DNA of 64,000 nucleotides, from contig NZ_BBZF01000026.1 of assembly GCF_020884795.1 (NCBI RefSeq), positions 96,532-160,531 of the forward strand, read 5' to 3'. Under the pieces are notes generated by a model. That model ran no database searches. It had not been told where the DNA came from and saw only the letters and a program-made list of their open reading frames with translations. The stretch is from Micromonospora okii. Lineage in GTDB: Bacteria; Actinomycetota; Actinomycetes; Mycobacteriales; Micromonosporaceae. Position numbers and translations under genes: made by a program. This document shows positions 9,065-16,786 of the stretch, in pieces (within the stretch, counting starts at the first letter, position 1; each line of letters starts with the position of its first letter).

Positions 9065-9114
9065 GGCGGAGCGCGGGCAGATCGGCGGAGCGCGGGCAGA
9101 TCGGCGGAGCGCGG
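9065..9114. repeat. 19-bp tandem repeat in intergenic DNA
   Basis: Two exact 19-bp units (9065-9083, 9084-9102) and a 12-bp partial third, between the htrA terminator and the BON gene. Confidence 0.8.
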
Positions 9115-9147
9115 AGCGGGGAGAAGCGGCGGGCCCGGAGCGGGAGA

Positions 9148-9198
9148 AAGGCGGCGGGCGACGAAGCCAACCCCCTTGGCTCCGCCACCCGCCGCCTT
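9148..9198 (-). terminator. Nested hairpin terminator after htrA
   Basis: An 11-bp stem, AAGGCGGCGGG (9148-9158) against CCCGCCGCCTT (9188-9198), encloses a second stem, AGCCAA/TTGGCT (9165-9170, 9176-9181). It begins 26 bp past the htrA stop. Confidence 0.8.
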
Positions 9199-9223
9199 CG
9201 TGGGAGGCAGGTCTGTGTCGCGA

Positions 9224-10780
9224 CTACGACGTCTCGGCGAGCGTCACGGTCGCCGTCGCCGGTGCGCCGTTGCGCTGGTACCGCACCTCGACGCGGTCGC
9301 CCACCTTGCCGGCCTGCACGGCGCCGACGAGGTCGTTGGAGTCGTTGACGACCGTGTCGCCGAACTTGGTGATCACGTCGCCGCGCTGGAGGCCGGCCTT
9401 CTCGGCGGCGCTGCCCGGGGTGACGGTCGCGACCACCGCGCCGCCGTCCTCGGCCGGGCTGACGCTCACCCCGAGGGACGGGTGGCTGACCTTCTCGCCG
9501 CGCTGGAGCTTGCCGGCCACGTCCTTGGCCTTGTTGCTCGGGATGGCGAACCCGACACCGATGTTGCCGGTGCTCTGCCCGGAGGTGGCGATGGCGGTGT
9601 TGATGCCGATCACCTCGCCCCGCGTGTTGACCAGCGCGCCGCCGGAGTTGCCCGGGTTGATCGGGGCGTCGGTCTGGAGCAGGCCGGCGATCGAGCTGAC
9701 GCCCTGGTTCGGGTCGCGCTGCTGGTTCTGCCCGGCCTGGATGGTGCGGTCCCGGGCGCTGAGGATGCCGGCGGTGACCGAGCCCTGGAGACCGAGCGGG
9801 CTGCCCAGGGCGAGCACCTGGTCGCCGACCTGCATCGCGTCGCTGTCGCCGAACCTGGCCGCCTTCAGGCCGCTGACCCCGTCGGCCTTCACCACTGCCA
9901 GGTCGGTCTTCGGGTCGGTGCCAACGACCTTCGCCTGGGCGGACTTGCCGTCGGCGAAGATCACCCTGGTGGATCCCCCGTCGGCCGAGGCGACCACGTG
10001 GTTGTTGGTCAGCACGTAGCCGTCGGCGCTGAGGATGACCCCGGAGCCCTCGCCGCTGCCGGTGCTGATCGAGACCACGCTGTCCTGCACGGAGGCGGCG
10101 ATCTTCGGCAGGTCGGCGCTGTTGATCACCGGCGCGGCCGAGTAGGTGCGGGTGACGCCGCCCGGACGGCCGTCGACGGCGAGCGCGAGCGCGCCGCCGG
10201 CCACGCCGGAGCCGAGCATCAGGGCGAACACGGCGACGCCCGCGCCGGCCAGCTTGGCGATGCGGCTCGGCTTCGGGGCGGCCTGCGCCCAGGCGGGCAC
10301 CGGCTGGCCGGGGTACTGCGGCGGCGGCACCGGGCCGCCCGGGTAACCGGGCGCGCCGGCGTGCGGGGCGTACCCGGGGGTGCTGGTCGTGGTCGGCCCG
10401 TGCTGGCCCCCCGCGGCCCAGCCGGACTGGTGGCCGGGCTGCCAGGGGCTGTTCGGGTACTGCCCGGCCGGCTGCTGCTGCCCCGGGTACGGGTGGTGCG
10501 CGGCGGCGGGGGCGCCGTACGGCTGCTGTCCCGGCACGCCGGGCGCGGAGACGGGGGCGGCGGGCGCGGAGACGGGGGCGGCGGGGCCGGAAACCGGGGC
10601 GGGCTGGGCGGCGGGTTCACCGGCGGGGGCGACGGGGCCGCTCGGCGCGGCGGCGGTGGGCCCGCCGGACGGGGAGTCGGAGAGCCCGGGCGCCACGCCG
10701 GACGGCTCGGCGGTGGGATACGACGGCTCGGCGTCGGAGGGCGCCTGCCGCCGCTGCGGGTCGGTCTCGTGCTCGGTCAT
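9224..10780 (-). CDS. HtrA/DegP-type membrane serine protease with PDZ domain
   Basis: 518 residues. Residues 1-170 are a Pro/Gln/Gly-rich cytoplasmic tail. One transmembrane helix follows near 172-195. The trypsin-like domain has His near 261 (TNNHVVA), Asp near 291 (KTDLAVV) and the nucleophile Ser near 377 (NPGNSGGALVN). A single PDZ domain (about 410-510) closes the protein. It should act outside the membrane on misfolded or regulatory proteins. It lies 62 bp downstream of a histidine kinase and response regulator on the same strand. That order matches mycobacterial mprA-mprB-pepD, so the protease may belong to an envelope-stress circuit; this is inferred from synteny. Confidence 0.92.
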   Translation of the reverse strand: MTEHETDPQRRQAPSDAEPSYPTAEPSGVAPGLSDSPSGGPTAAAPSGPVAPAGEPAAQPAPVSGPAAPVSAPAAPVSAPGVPGQQPYGAPAAAHHPYPGQQQPAGQYPNSPWQPGHQSGWAAGGQHGPTTTSTPGYAPHAGAPGYPGGPVPPPQYPGQPVPAWAQAAPKPSRIAKLAGAGVAVFALMLGSGVAGGALALAVDGRPGGVTRTYSAAPVINSADLPKIAASVQDSVVSISTGSGEGSGVILSADGYVLTNNHVVASADGGSTRVIFADGKSAQAKVVGTDPKTDLAVVKADGVSGLKAARFGDSDAMQVGDQVLALGSPLGLQGSVTAGILSARDRTIQAGQNQQRDPNQGVSSIAGLLQTDAPINPGNSGGALVNTRGEVIGINTAIATSGQSTGNIGVGFAIPSNKAKDVAGKLQRGEKVSHPSLGVSVSPAEDGGAVVATVTPGSAAEKAGLQRGDVITKFGDTVVNDSNDLVGAVQAGKVGDRVEVRYQRNGAPATATVTLAETS

Positions 10781-10842
10781 GCATCCACCTTCTCTCCGGC
10801 CACTGCGACCAGCCTGGATTCAACCTGGGCGTTTCCTGAAAG

Positions 10843-12393
10843 TCACTCCCCGGTGTCGTGGTCGGTGTCGGGGACCAGGGGCAGGCGCACCCGGAAGGTC
10901 GCTCCCCCGCCCGGGGTGTCGCCGACCTCCACGCTGCCGTGGTGCGCGGCGACCAGCGCGGCGACGATGGCCAGGCCCAGCCCCGTCCCGGTGACGCCGC
11001 CGGCCCGCCGGGTACGCGCGGCGTCGGCACGGTAGAAGCGCTCGAACACCCGCTCGGCCTGTTCCGGGGAGAGCCCGGGGCCGGTGTCGGCGACCTCGAC
11101 CACCGCCAGGTTGCCCGGCTCGGTGCGCAGCCGCAGGGTCACGGAGGCGTCCGGCGGGGTGTGCGTGAGCGCGTTGGTCATCAGGTTGCCGATCACCTGG
11201 CGCAGCCGGGCGTCGTCGCCGAGCACCACCAGCGGCCCGGAGCCGGGCTCGATCTCCAGGTCGATCCGGCGCTCGGGGGCCACCACCCGGGCGGCCTGCA
11301 CGGCGTCGCCGGCCAGCAGCGGCAGCTCCACCGGGGCGAGCGACAACGGCCGCTCCCGGTCCAGCCGCGCGAGCAGCAGCAGGTCCTCCACCAGCAGCCC
11401 CATCCGGGCGGCCTCGTCCTCGATGCGGCGCAGCAGGCCGGCGGTCTCCTCGGGGGCCCGGGCGGCGCCCTGCCGGTAGAGCTCGGCGAAGCCGCGGATC
11501 GTGGTCAGCGGGGTGCGCAGCTCGTGCGACGCGTCGGCGACGAACTGCCGCATCCGCTCCTCCGAGCGCCGGGCGCGGGCCTCGGACGCCTGGGCGGCGG
11601 CGGCCGCGTCCCGGGCGCCGGCCTCGGCCGAGCGGGCGGCGATCTCCGAGGCGGCGCGGGCGGTGAAGGCGGCCTCGATCTGGGCCAGCATCGTGTTCAG
11701 CGCCCGCGACAGCCGCCCCAGCTCCGAGGTGGGGCAGGCCCGTCCCCCCTCCGGATCGGGCACCCGCCGGGTCAGGTCGCCCCCGGCGATGGCGGCGGCG
11801 GTGCGCTCGATCTCCACCAGCGGTTTGAGGCTGGTCCGCACGATCGCCGCGCCGATGGAGGCGAGCAGGATCAGCACCGCCCCGCCGACCAGGAGGTCTA
11901 TCCAGACCAACCGCTTGACGGCCGAGTCGACGTCGGTGAGGTTCTGCGCGATGGCGACCATCTGCCCGTTGGGCAGCTCGGCGTAGAGGATGCGCCAGCG
12001 CATCGCGCTGTCGCGGGCGCGGACCGTGCGGGGCTCGCCGGCCAGCTCGGCGAAGCCCTGCACGGTGTTGGGCCAGGGCGGCAGGTCCTGGACGTGGAAC
12101 CGGGACCTGTCGTACACGTAGTAGATCCGGCCGGTGTTCACGTCGGGTATGACGACCAGATAGTCGGTCGGGATGGACGGATCGGTGGAGGTCACCACGA
12201 ACGCATCGGTGTTGCTCACCGAGGAGCGCAGCTCGCCGTCGACCTGCGCGACCAGGTAGTTGCGCAGGAAGTACGTGGTCAGCGAGCTGATAACCAACAG
12301 CGCGACGGCGACCAGCGTGAGCACGGCCGCGACCAGCTTCACCCGCAGCGGTACGCTCCGTAGCCTCCCCTTCGCCTGGGCGACGGCGTTCAC
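10843..12393 (-). CDS. Sensor histidine kinase, MprB-like
   Basis: 516 residues from the GTG at 12393. A first membrane helix (residues about 20-42) and a second (about 170-192) flank an extracytoplasmic domain of about 125 residues. HAMP follows (LKPLVEIERTAAAIAGGDLTRRV), then an Ala/Arg-rich coiled coil. The HisKA domain has the phospho-acceptor in ASHELRTPLTTI. HATPase_c shows the N box NALTHT and the G boxes DTGPGL and GTGLGL. The GTG overlaps the response-regulator stop as GTGA, so translation is coupled. The stimulus is not evident. The htrA gene follows in the same direction. Confidence 0.92.
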   Translation of the reverse strand: MNAVAQAKGRLRSVPLRVKLVAAVLTLVAVALLVISSLTTYFLRNYLVAQVDGELRSSVSNTDAFVVTSTDPSIPTDYLVVIPDVNTGRIYYVYDRSRFHVQDLPPWPNTVQGFAELAGEPRTVRARDSAMRWRILYAELPNGQMVAIAQNLTDVDSAVKRLVWIDLLVGGAVLILLASIGAAIVRTSLKPLVEIERTAAAIAGGDLTRRVPDPEGGRACPTSELGRLSRALNTMLAQIEAAFTARAASEIAARSAEAGARDAAAAAQASEARARRSEERMRQFVADASHELRTPLTTIRGFAELYRQGAARAPEETAGLLRRIEDEAARMGLLVEDLLLLARLDRERPLSLAPVELPLLAGDAVQAARVVAPERRIDLEIEPGSGPLVVLGDDARLRQVIGNLMTNALTHTPPDASVTLRLRTEPGNLAVVEVADTGPGLSPEQAERVFERFYRADAARTRRAGGVTGTGLGLAIVAALVAAHHGSVEVGDTPGGGATFRVRLPLVPDTDHDTGE

Positions 12394-13091
12394 GCCACCG
12401 GCTTGCGCAGCACGTACCCGACGCCCCGCAGGGTGTGGATCAGCCGGGGCTGGGTGTTGTCGACCTTGCGGCGCAGGTACGAGATGTACGACTCGACGAT
12501 GTTGTCGTCGCCGCGGAAGTCGTAGTTCCAGACGTGGTCGAGGATCTGCGCCTTGGACAGCACCCGGTTGGCGTTGAGCATCAGGTAGCGCAGCAGCTTG
12601 AACTCGGTCGGCGAGAGCTGCACCCGCTGCCCGGCCCGGTGCACCTCGTGGGTCTCCTCGTCCAGCTCCAGGTCCGCGAAGGTGAGGCGGGACGGGGCCT
12701 GCTCGCCGCTGGCCGTGCGGCGCAGCACGGCGCGGATTCGGGCGGTCAACTCCTCCAGGCTGAACGGCTTGGTGACGTAGTCGTCGCCGCCCAGGGTCAG
12801 CCCGCGGATCTTGTCGTCGGTGGCGTCCCGGGCGGTCAGGAAGACCACCGGGGTGCGGGTGCCGCCCTCGCGGAGCATCCGGATGACCTCGAACCCGTCG
12901 AGGTCGGGCAGCATCACGTCGAGCACCACCAGGTCGGGGCGGTGGTCCTTGGCGGCGCTCAGCGCGGCGCTCCCGCTGGTCGCGGTGGCCACGTCGAAGC
13001 CGGCGAAACGGAGGCTCGCGGAGAGCAGTTCGAGGATGTTGGGATCGTCCTCGACGACGAGCAGTCGCGCCTCGGTCTGGGTAGCGGCCAT
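12390..13091 (-). CDS. OmpR-family response regulator, MprA-like
   Basis: 233 residues. The receiver domain has the acidic pair in VVEDD, the phospho-acceptor Asp in VVLDVMLPD and the conserved Lys in YVTKPF. The C-terminal winged helix (about 135-230) has LSPTEFKLLRYLM, the recognition region around NIVESYISYLRRKVD and the closing GVGYVLR wing. I chose the ATG at 13091 (MAATQTEAR); ATGs at 13100 and 13103 would add three or four residues. It is first in a three-gene unit, regulator, kinase, HtrA, and probably controls it. The promoter region is shared with a divergent SRPBCC gene. Confidence 0.92.
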   Translation of the reverse strand: MAATQTEARLLVVEDDPNILELLSASLRFAGFDVATATSGSAALSAAKDHRPDLVVLDVMLPDLDGFEVIRMLREGGTRTPVVFLTARDATDDKIRGLTLGGDDYVTKPFSLEELTARIRAVLRRTASGEQAPSRLTFADLELDEETHEVHRAGQRVQLSPTEFKLLRYLMLNANRVLSKAQILDHVWNYDFRGDDNIVESYISYLRRKVDNTQPRLIHTLRGVGYVLRKPVA

Positions 13092-13214
13092 GCCGCCCAT
13101 CATCCGCGACGCGGCTGCGTCCGTGCTGGGCACTCGCTGCAAGAATCCTGTGAGGCGACTGCTGGAAGGGACGACTACCCTCTGCTTCCACCAGCAGCGA
13201 CCCAAGGGGATTCG

Positions 13215-13706
13215 ATGGTCCGCAACATCCACGAGCGGCAGCTCGCGGCGCCGCCCGCAGCCGTGGGCGCGTTGATCGACTCCCTGGCCACGCCCGACGA
13301 CCGGCTGTGGCCGCGTGGGCAGTGGCCGGCCATGCGCTTCGACCGCCCGCTCGGCGTCGGGGCCCGCGGCGGGCACGGGCCGATCGGTTACACCGTCGTC
13401 GCGTACGAGCCGGGGCGACGGGTCCGCTTCGAGTTCCGTGCGCCGGCGGGCTTCCACGGCTACCACGAGTACGAGGTGCTGCCGGGCGCCGACCAGGGCT
13501 GCCTGCTGCGGCACTCCCTCGTCATGACCACGGGGTGGCCGGCGTGGGTGAGCTGGCCGGCGGTCTACCGCCCGCTGCACGACGCCCTGATCGAGGACAG
13601 CCTGGACACGGCGGCCCACCATCTGGGGCTGGCGGCGGTCCCGTCGCACCGCTGGTCCCGGTGGGTCCGCGCCCTCCGGTCGCTGATCCGCCGACGGCGG
13701 CCCTGA
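13215..13706 (+). CDS. SRPBCC (START-like) family protein
   Basis: 163 residues. The order of strands and helices fits the polyketide-cyclase/START-like fold: an N-terminal RQLAAPPAAVGALI helix, RVRFEFRAPAGFHGYHEYEVLP in the sheet, and a long C-terminal helix YRPLHDALIEDSLDTAAHHL. Such proteins bind small hydrophobic ligands; no specific function is known. The ATG at 13215 is preceded by AAGGGGA five bases upstream, and a possible -10 (TACCCT) lies at 13176-13181. It is divergent from the response regulator. The end of the gene, with the stop codon, is duplicated directly downstream. Confidence 0.7.
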   Translation: MVRNIHERQLAAPPAAVGALIDSLATPDDRLWPRGQWPAMRFDRPLGVGARGGHGPIGYTVVAYEPGRRVRFEFRAPAGFHGYHEYEVLPGADQGCLLRHSLVMTTGWPAWVSWPAVYRPLHDALIEDSLDTAAHHLGLAAVPSHRWSRWVRALRSLIRRRRP

Positions 13707-13741
13707 CGGCGGTGCCCGTGCACTGACGGCGGTGCCCGTGC
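13703..13741. repeat. 20-bp-period duplication spanning a stop codon
   Basis: The 19-bp segment 13703-13721, which includes the SRPBCC TGA stop, is repeated exactly at 13723-13741. Confidence 0.85.
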
Positions 13742-13812
13742 CGGGCCGGCGGCGTGCGAGGCTGCCGGGGCGCGCCGGCCCCGGGGTCGGGCGTCGTCGC
13801 CGGAGGTGTCTG

Positions 13813-14469
13813 ATGATCATCGAATCGCGTTTCCACGGGCCGCCCGGCTCGGGCAACGGCGGCTGGAGCGCGGGGCTCTTCGCCGCCGGGTCCGGCGCCC
13901 CGGGGCCGGTGGAGGTGACCCTGCGTCGCCCGCCCCCGCTGGAGACTCCGCTCACCCTCACCGACGGGGAGGTCCGCGACCCGCAGGGCCTCGTCGTCGC
14001 CCAGGTCCGCCCCACGGGGGACCTCGGGGCGGCGGTGCCGCCGGTCGGCCTGCCGGCCGCGCGGGCCGCCTCGGCGGCGTACCCCGGGCTGGTCGACCAT
14101 CCCTTCCCCGGCTGTTACGTCTGCGGGCCGGACCGGGTCGACGGGCTGCGGATCTTCCCCGGCCCGCTGCCGGACGGTCGGACCGCCGCCCCGTTCACCG
14201 CCCCGGCCGGGGTGGGCACCGCCACGGTCTGGGCGGCGCTGGACTGCCCCGGCGGTTGGGCCGTGATCGGCCCGGGTCGCCCGTACGTGCTCGGCCGGAT
14301 CGCCGTCGCGGTCGACGCCCTGCCGGCCCCCGGCGACGAGTGCGTGGTGACCGGGGTGGCGGACGGGGTCGAGGGGCGCAAGGCGCGGGTCCGCACCGCC
14401 CTCTACGGGCCCGACGGCCGGCTGCTGGGCCGGGCCGACGCGACCTGGATCGCCCTACCGAAGCCGTGA
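13813..14469 (+). CDS. Hotdog-fold thioesterase-like protein
   Basis: 218 residues. GNGGWSAGL near residue 15 matches the substrate-side helix start of hotdog acyl-CoA thioesterases, and a cysteine-rich turn GCYVCGP lies near 100. The rest alternates strands typical of a double-hotdog protein, for example TATVWAALDCPGGWAV and VLGRIAVAVDALPAPGDE. The substrate is unknown. The ATG at 13813 follows a strong GGAGGTG. It lies between the SRPBCC gene and the ABC transporter, apparently in its own unit. Confidence 0.65.
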   Translation: MIIESRFHGPPGSGNGGWSAGLFAAGSGAPGPVEVTLRRPPPLETPLTLTDGEVRDPQGLVVAQVRPTGDLGAAVPPVGLPAARAASAAYPGLVDHPFPGCYVCGPDRVDGLRIFPGPLPDGRTAAPFTAPAGVGTATVWAALDCPGGWAVIGPGRPYVLGRIAVAVDALPAPGDECVVTGVADGVEGRKARVRTALYGPDGRLLGRADATWIALPKP

Positions 14470-14567
14470 TCACGCAATCACAGAAGGTAAGCAGAAGGGT
14501 GGCCCCTCGTACCTGGGGATGACCCCCTCCTGCCCGAGGCGGAGGCCCGTCTAGGTGCCCCGCCTGA

Positions 14568-14596
14568 TTGACCTGGTTGCGCGGCCTTGCCACGCT
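14568..14596 (+). promoter_or_regulatory. Candidate promoter of the ABC transporter operon
   Basis: TTGACC (14568-14573), a 17-nt spacer and CACGCT (14591-14596). The -35 is good and the -10 weak. The first start codon is 70 nt downstream. Confidence 0.4.
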
Positions 14597-14665
14597 GTGT
14601 GACGGCGCATCCGCAACGCGCCGCACACGTCGGCGCGCGCCTGCGCCGCGCACGGGAGGAGAACG

Positions 14666-15601
14666 ATGTCTGACGGGCAGCGAAGCCCCACCAGCAACGG
14701 TCAGATCGTGGTGTCAGGTCTGACGAAGCAGTACAAGAGCGTGCGGGCGGTCGACAACCTGTCCTTCACCGTCGCGCCGGGGCGGGTGACGGGCTTCCTG
14801 GGCCCGAACGGCGCCGGCAAGACCACCACCCTGCGCATGTTGCTGAACCTGGTCACCCCGAGCGGGGGCAGCGCGACCATCGGCGGGCACCGGTACGCCG
14901 ACCTGACCGACCCGCTGCGCCACGTCGGCGCGGTGCTGGAGGCGTCGAGCGCGCACAAGGGCCGCACCGGGATCAACCACCTGCGGGTGATCTGCGCCGC
15001 GGCCGGGCTGCCGAAGCAGCGGGCCGAGGAGGCGCTGGCCCTGGTCGGGCTGACCCCGGCGGCGAAGCGCAAGTTCAAGGGCTACTCGCTGGGCATGAAG
15101 CAGCGGCTCGGCATCGCCGCCGCGATGCTCGGCGACCCCCGGGTGCTGATCCTCGACGAGCCGGCCAACGGCCTCGACCCCGAGGGCATCCGGTGGATGC
15201 GCGGCTTCCTCAAGGGCCTGGCCCACGAGGGCCGCACGGTGCTGGTCTCCAGCCACCTGCTGTCGGAGATGCAGCTCCTCGCCGACGACGTGGTGATCAT
15301 CGCGGCCGGCAAGCTGGTCCGGCAGGGGCCGGTGGACCAGGTGCTCGGCTCGATGGCGCAGAGCGGCCGGGTGCGGGTGCGCACCCCGCAGGCCGAGGAG
15401 CTGGTGGCGGTGCTGCGCGAGCAGTCGGCGACGGTGGAGACCGACGAGCACGGCGTGCTGCTGGTCAGCGGGGCGGACGCCTCGACCATCGGCCGGGCCG
15501 CCCTGGCCGCGAAGGTGGAACTGCACGAACTGACCCCGGAGCGACCCGACCTGGAACGGGTCTTCCTGGAGCTGACGGCCGGGAAGGCGGGCATCCGATG
15601 A
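14666..15601 (+). CDS. ABC transporter ATP-binding protein
   Basis: 311 residues. Walker A is GPNGAGKTT near 48, the signature is YSLGMKQR near 140, and Walker B is VLILDEPANGLDPEG near 163, followed by SSHLL with the switch His. The C-terminal extension (about 225-311) is typical of exporters of the DrrA/CcmA/NatA type. It hydrolyses ATP for the membrane partner encoded next, whose ATG overlaps this stop as ATGA. The ATG at 14666 has GGGAGGAG upstream. The cargo is unknown; lantibiotic or antibiotic export or lipid transport are typical for this type. Confidence 0.92.
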   Translation: MSDGQRSPTSNGQIVVSGLTKQYKSVRAVDNLSFTVAPGRVTGFLGPNGAGKTTTLRMLLNLVTPSGGSATIGGHRYADLTDPLRHVGAVLEASSAHKGRTGINHLRVICAAAGLPKQRAEEALALVGLTPAAKRKFKGYSLGMKQRLGIAAAMLGDPRVLILDEPANGLDPEGIRWMRGFLKGLAHEGRTVLVSSHLLSEMQLLADDVVIIAAGKLVRQGPVDQVLGSMAQSGRVRVRTPQAEELVAVLREQSATVETDEHGVLLVSGADASTIGRAALAAKVELHELTPERPDLERVFLELTAGKAGIR

Positions 15602-16422
15602 ACCTCGTCCGATCCGAGCTGCTCAAGATCCGCAGCACCAACACCTGGTGGGTCTTCGGGCTCATCTCGCTGCCGCTGTGGGTGCTCACCCTGCTGTTCA
15701 ACTGGTTGCAGACCGACGCGATGTCCGGCCTCGAATCCGGGGACGTGCCGGCCGATCAGGCCGCCCAGTTCGAGGCCCTGCAGCAGGCGGACAGCCTGGC
15801 CGCCAACATCTACACCAACGGCCAGTTCTTCGGGCTGCTCATCGTGATGCTGCTCGGCATCATCGTGGTGACCAGCGAGTTCTTCCACCAGACCGTGACC
15901 ACCACGTTCCTCACCGTGCCGCACCGCACCGCGGTGATGACGGCGAAGCTGATCGCCGCGGCCATCCTCGCGATGGTCTTCTGGCTGGTCACCACCGCGC
16001 TCAACCTGGTGTTCGGGCCGCTGGTCCTCAACGCCTCGGACGTCCCCCTCCAGCTCGACAGCGGCGGGGTCTGGCGGGCGATCGGGCTCAACGCGCTGGC
16101 GTACCTGCTCTGGTCGGTGCTGGGCGTGGGCATCGGCGTGCTGATCCGCAGCCAGATCGGCGCGACGGTGACCGGCATCCTGCTCTACCTGGGCGGGTCG
16201 ATCGGGGCCGTCGCCGTGCTCAGCATCCTGGCGTCCCGCTACGGGGACTGGATCAACAACCTCCAGCTGGTGGTGCCGTCGCTGGCGTCGTCGCTGATGG
16301 TCAGCGGCACCGAGATCCCCGGCAGCCCGCCGCAGTGGGCGGGGGCGGCCGTGCTGATCGGGTACGCCGTGGTGGCCGGCGTGATCGGCACGCTCACCAT
16401 CCGGCGGCGCGACATCTCCTGA
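15598..16422 (+). CDS. ABC transporter permease (ABC-2 type)
   Basis: 274 residues with six membrane segments, beginning at about 17-40, 85-105 (FFGLLIVMLLGIIVV), 120-145, 160-185, 195-220 and 240-265. An extracytoplasmic loop separates the first two. SELLKIRSTNTWW at the start is the usual ABC-2 N-terminus, and the protein ends in basic residues in the cytoplasm. It is translationally coupled to the ATPase and forms the channel half of an exporter. No accessory protein is encoded nearby, so the substrate cannot be inferred. Confidence 0.9.
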   Translation: MNLVRSELLKIRSTNTWWVFGLISLPLWVLTLLFNWLQTDAMSGLESGDVPADQAAQFEALQQADSLAANIYTNGQFFGLLIVMLLGIIVVTSEFFHQTVTTTFLTVPHRTAVMTAKLIAAAILAMVFWLVTTALNLVFGPLVLNASDVPLQLDSGGVWRAIGLNALAYLLWSVLGVGIGVLIRSQIGATVTGILLYLGGSIGAVAVLSILASRYGDWINNLQLVVPSLASSLMVSGTEIPGSPPQWAGAAVLIGYAVVAGVIGTLTIRRRDIS

Positions 16423-16786
16423 CCGGTCCCGGCCCGGCGTCCCGGCCCCGTGGCGGCGATCGTCGATCGCCCGCTGCGGGGCCGGCGCCGTTCCGTGCCC
16501 CGCCCGGCCGCCGTCTCCCGTGCCGGCCGGTGCCCGTCTCCCCGCCGGCCGGTGCCGCATGGTCGCCGCCGGGCCGGTGCCCCGGGCGCCACGCGGGGTG
16601 GACGGGGCGCGCGGTGCGCAGCGGATTCGTGGAATCTTTCTGTGAAACGGGCCACGCGCCGGAGGCGGAAATGCTTAGCGTATTCCTACGGCGTAGCCTG
16701 GGAGCCGTCTCCCGTCCACCCGCGCGTCGGGCGGCGGCGGACACCGCGTGACACACAAACCCGCGTGAAAGAGGCGATTACCGGCC
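16423..16786. other. Intergenic region before kgd
   Basis: 364 bp with no convincing coding frame. The first half is GC-rich with several GCCGGCCGG tracts. The second half (16620-16710) is relatively AT-rich and probably holds the kgd promoter, but no -35/-10 pair stands out. A purine-rich GAAAGAGG precedes the kgd GTG. Confidence 0.5.

Noticed and set aside
14493..14513. Sequence resembling one half of the 54-bp element
   Set aside because: AGAAGGGTGGCCCCTCGTACC lacks the TTAACGC end and the second half; similarity can be chance in GC-rich DNA.
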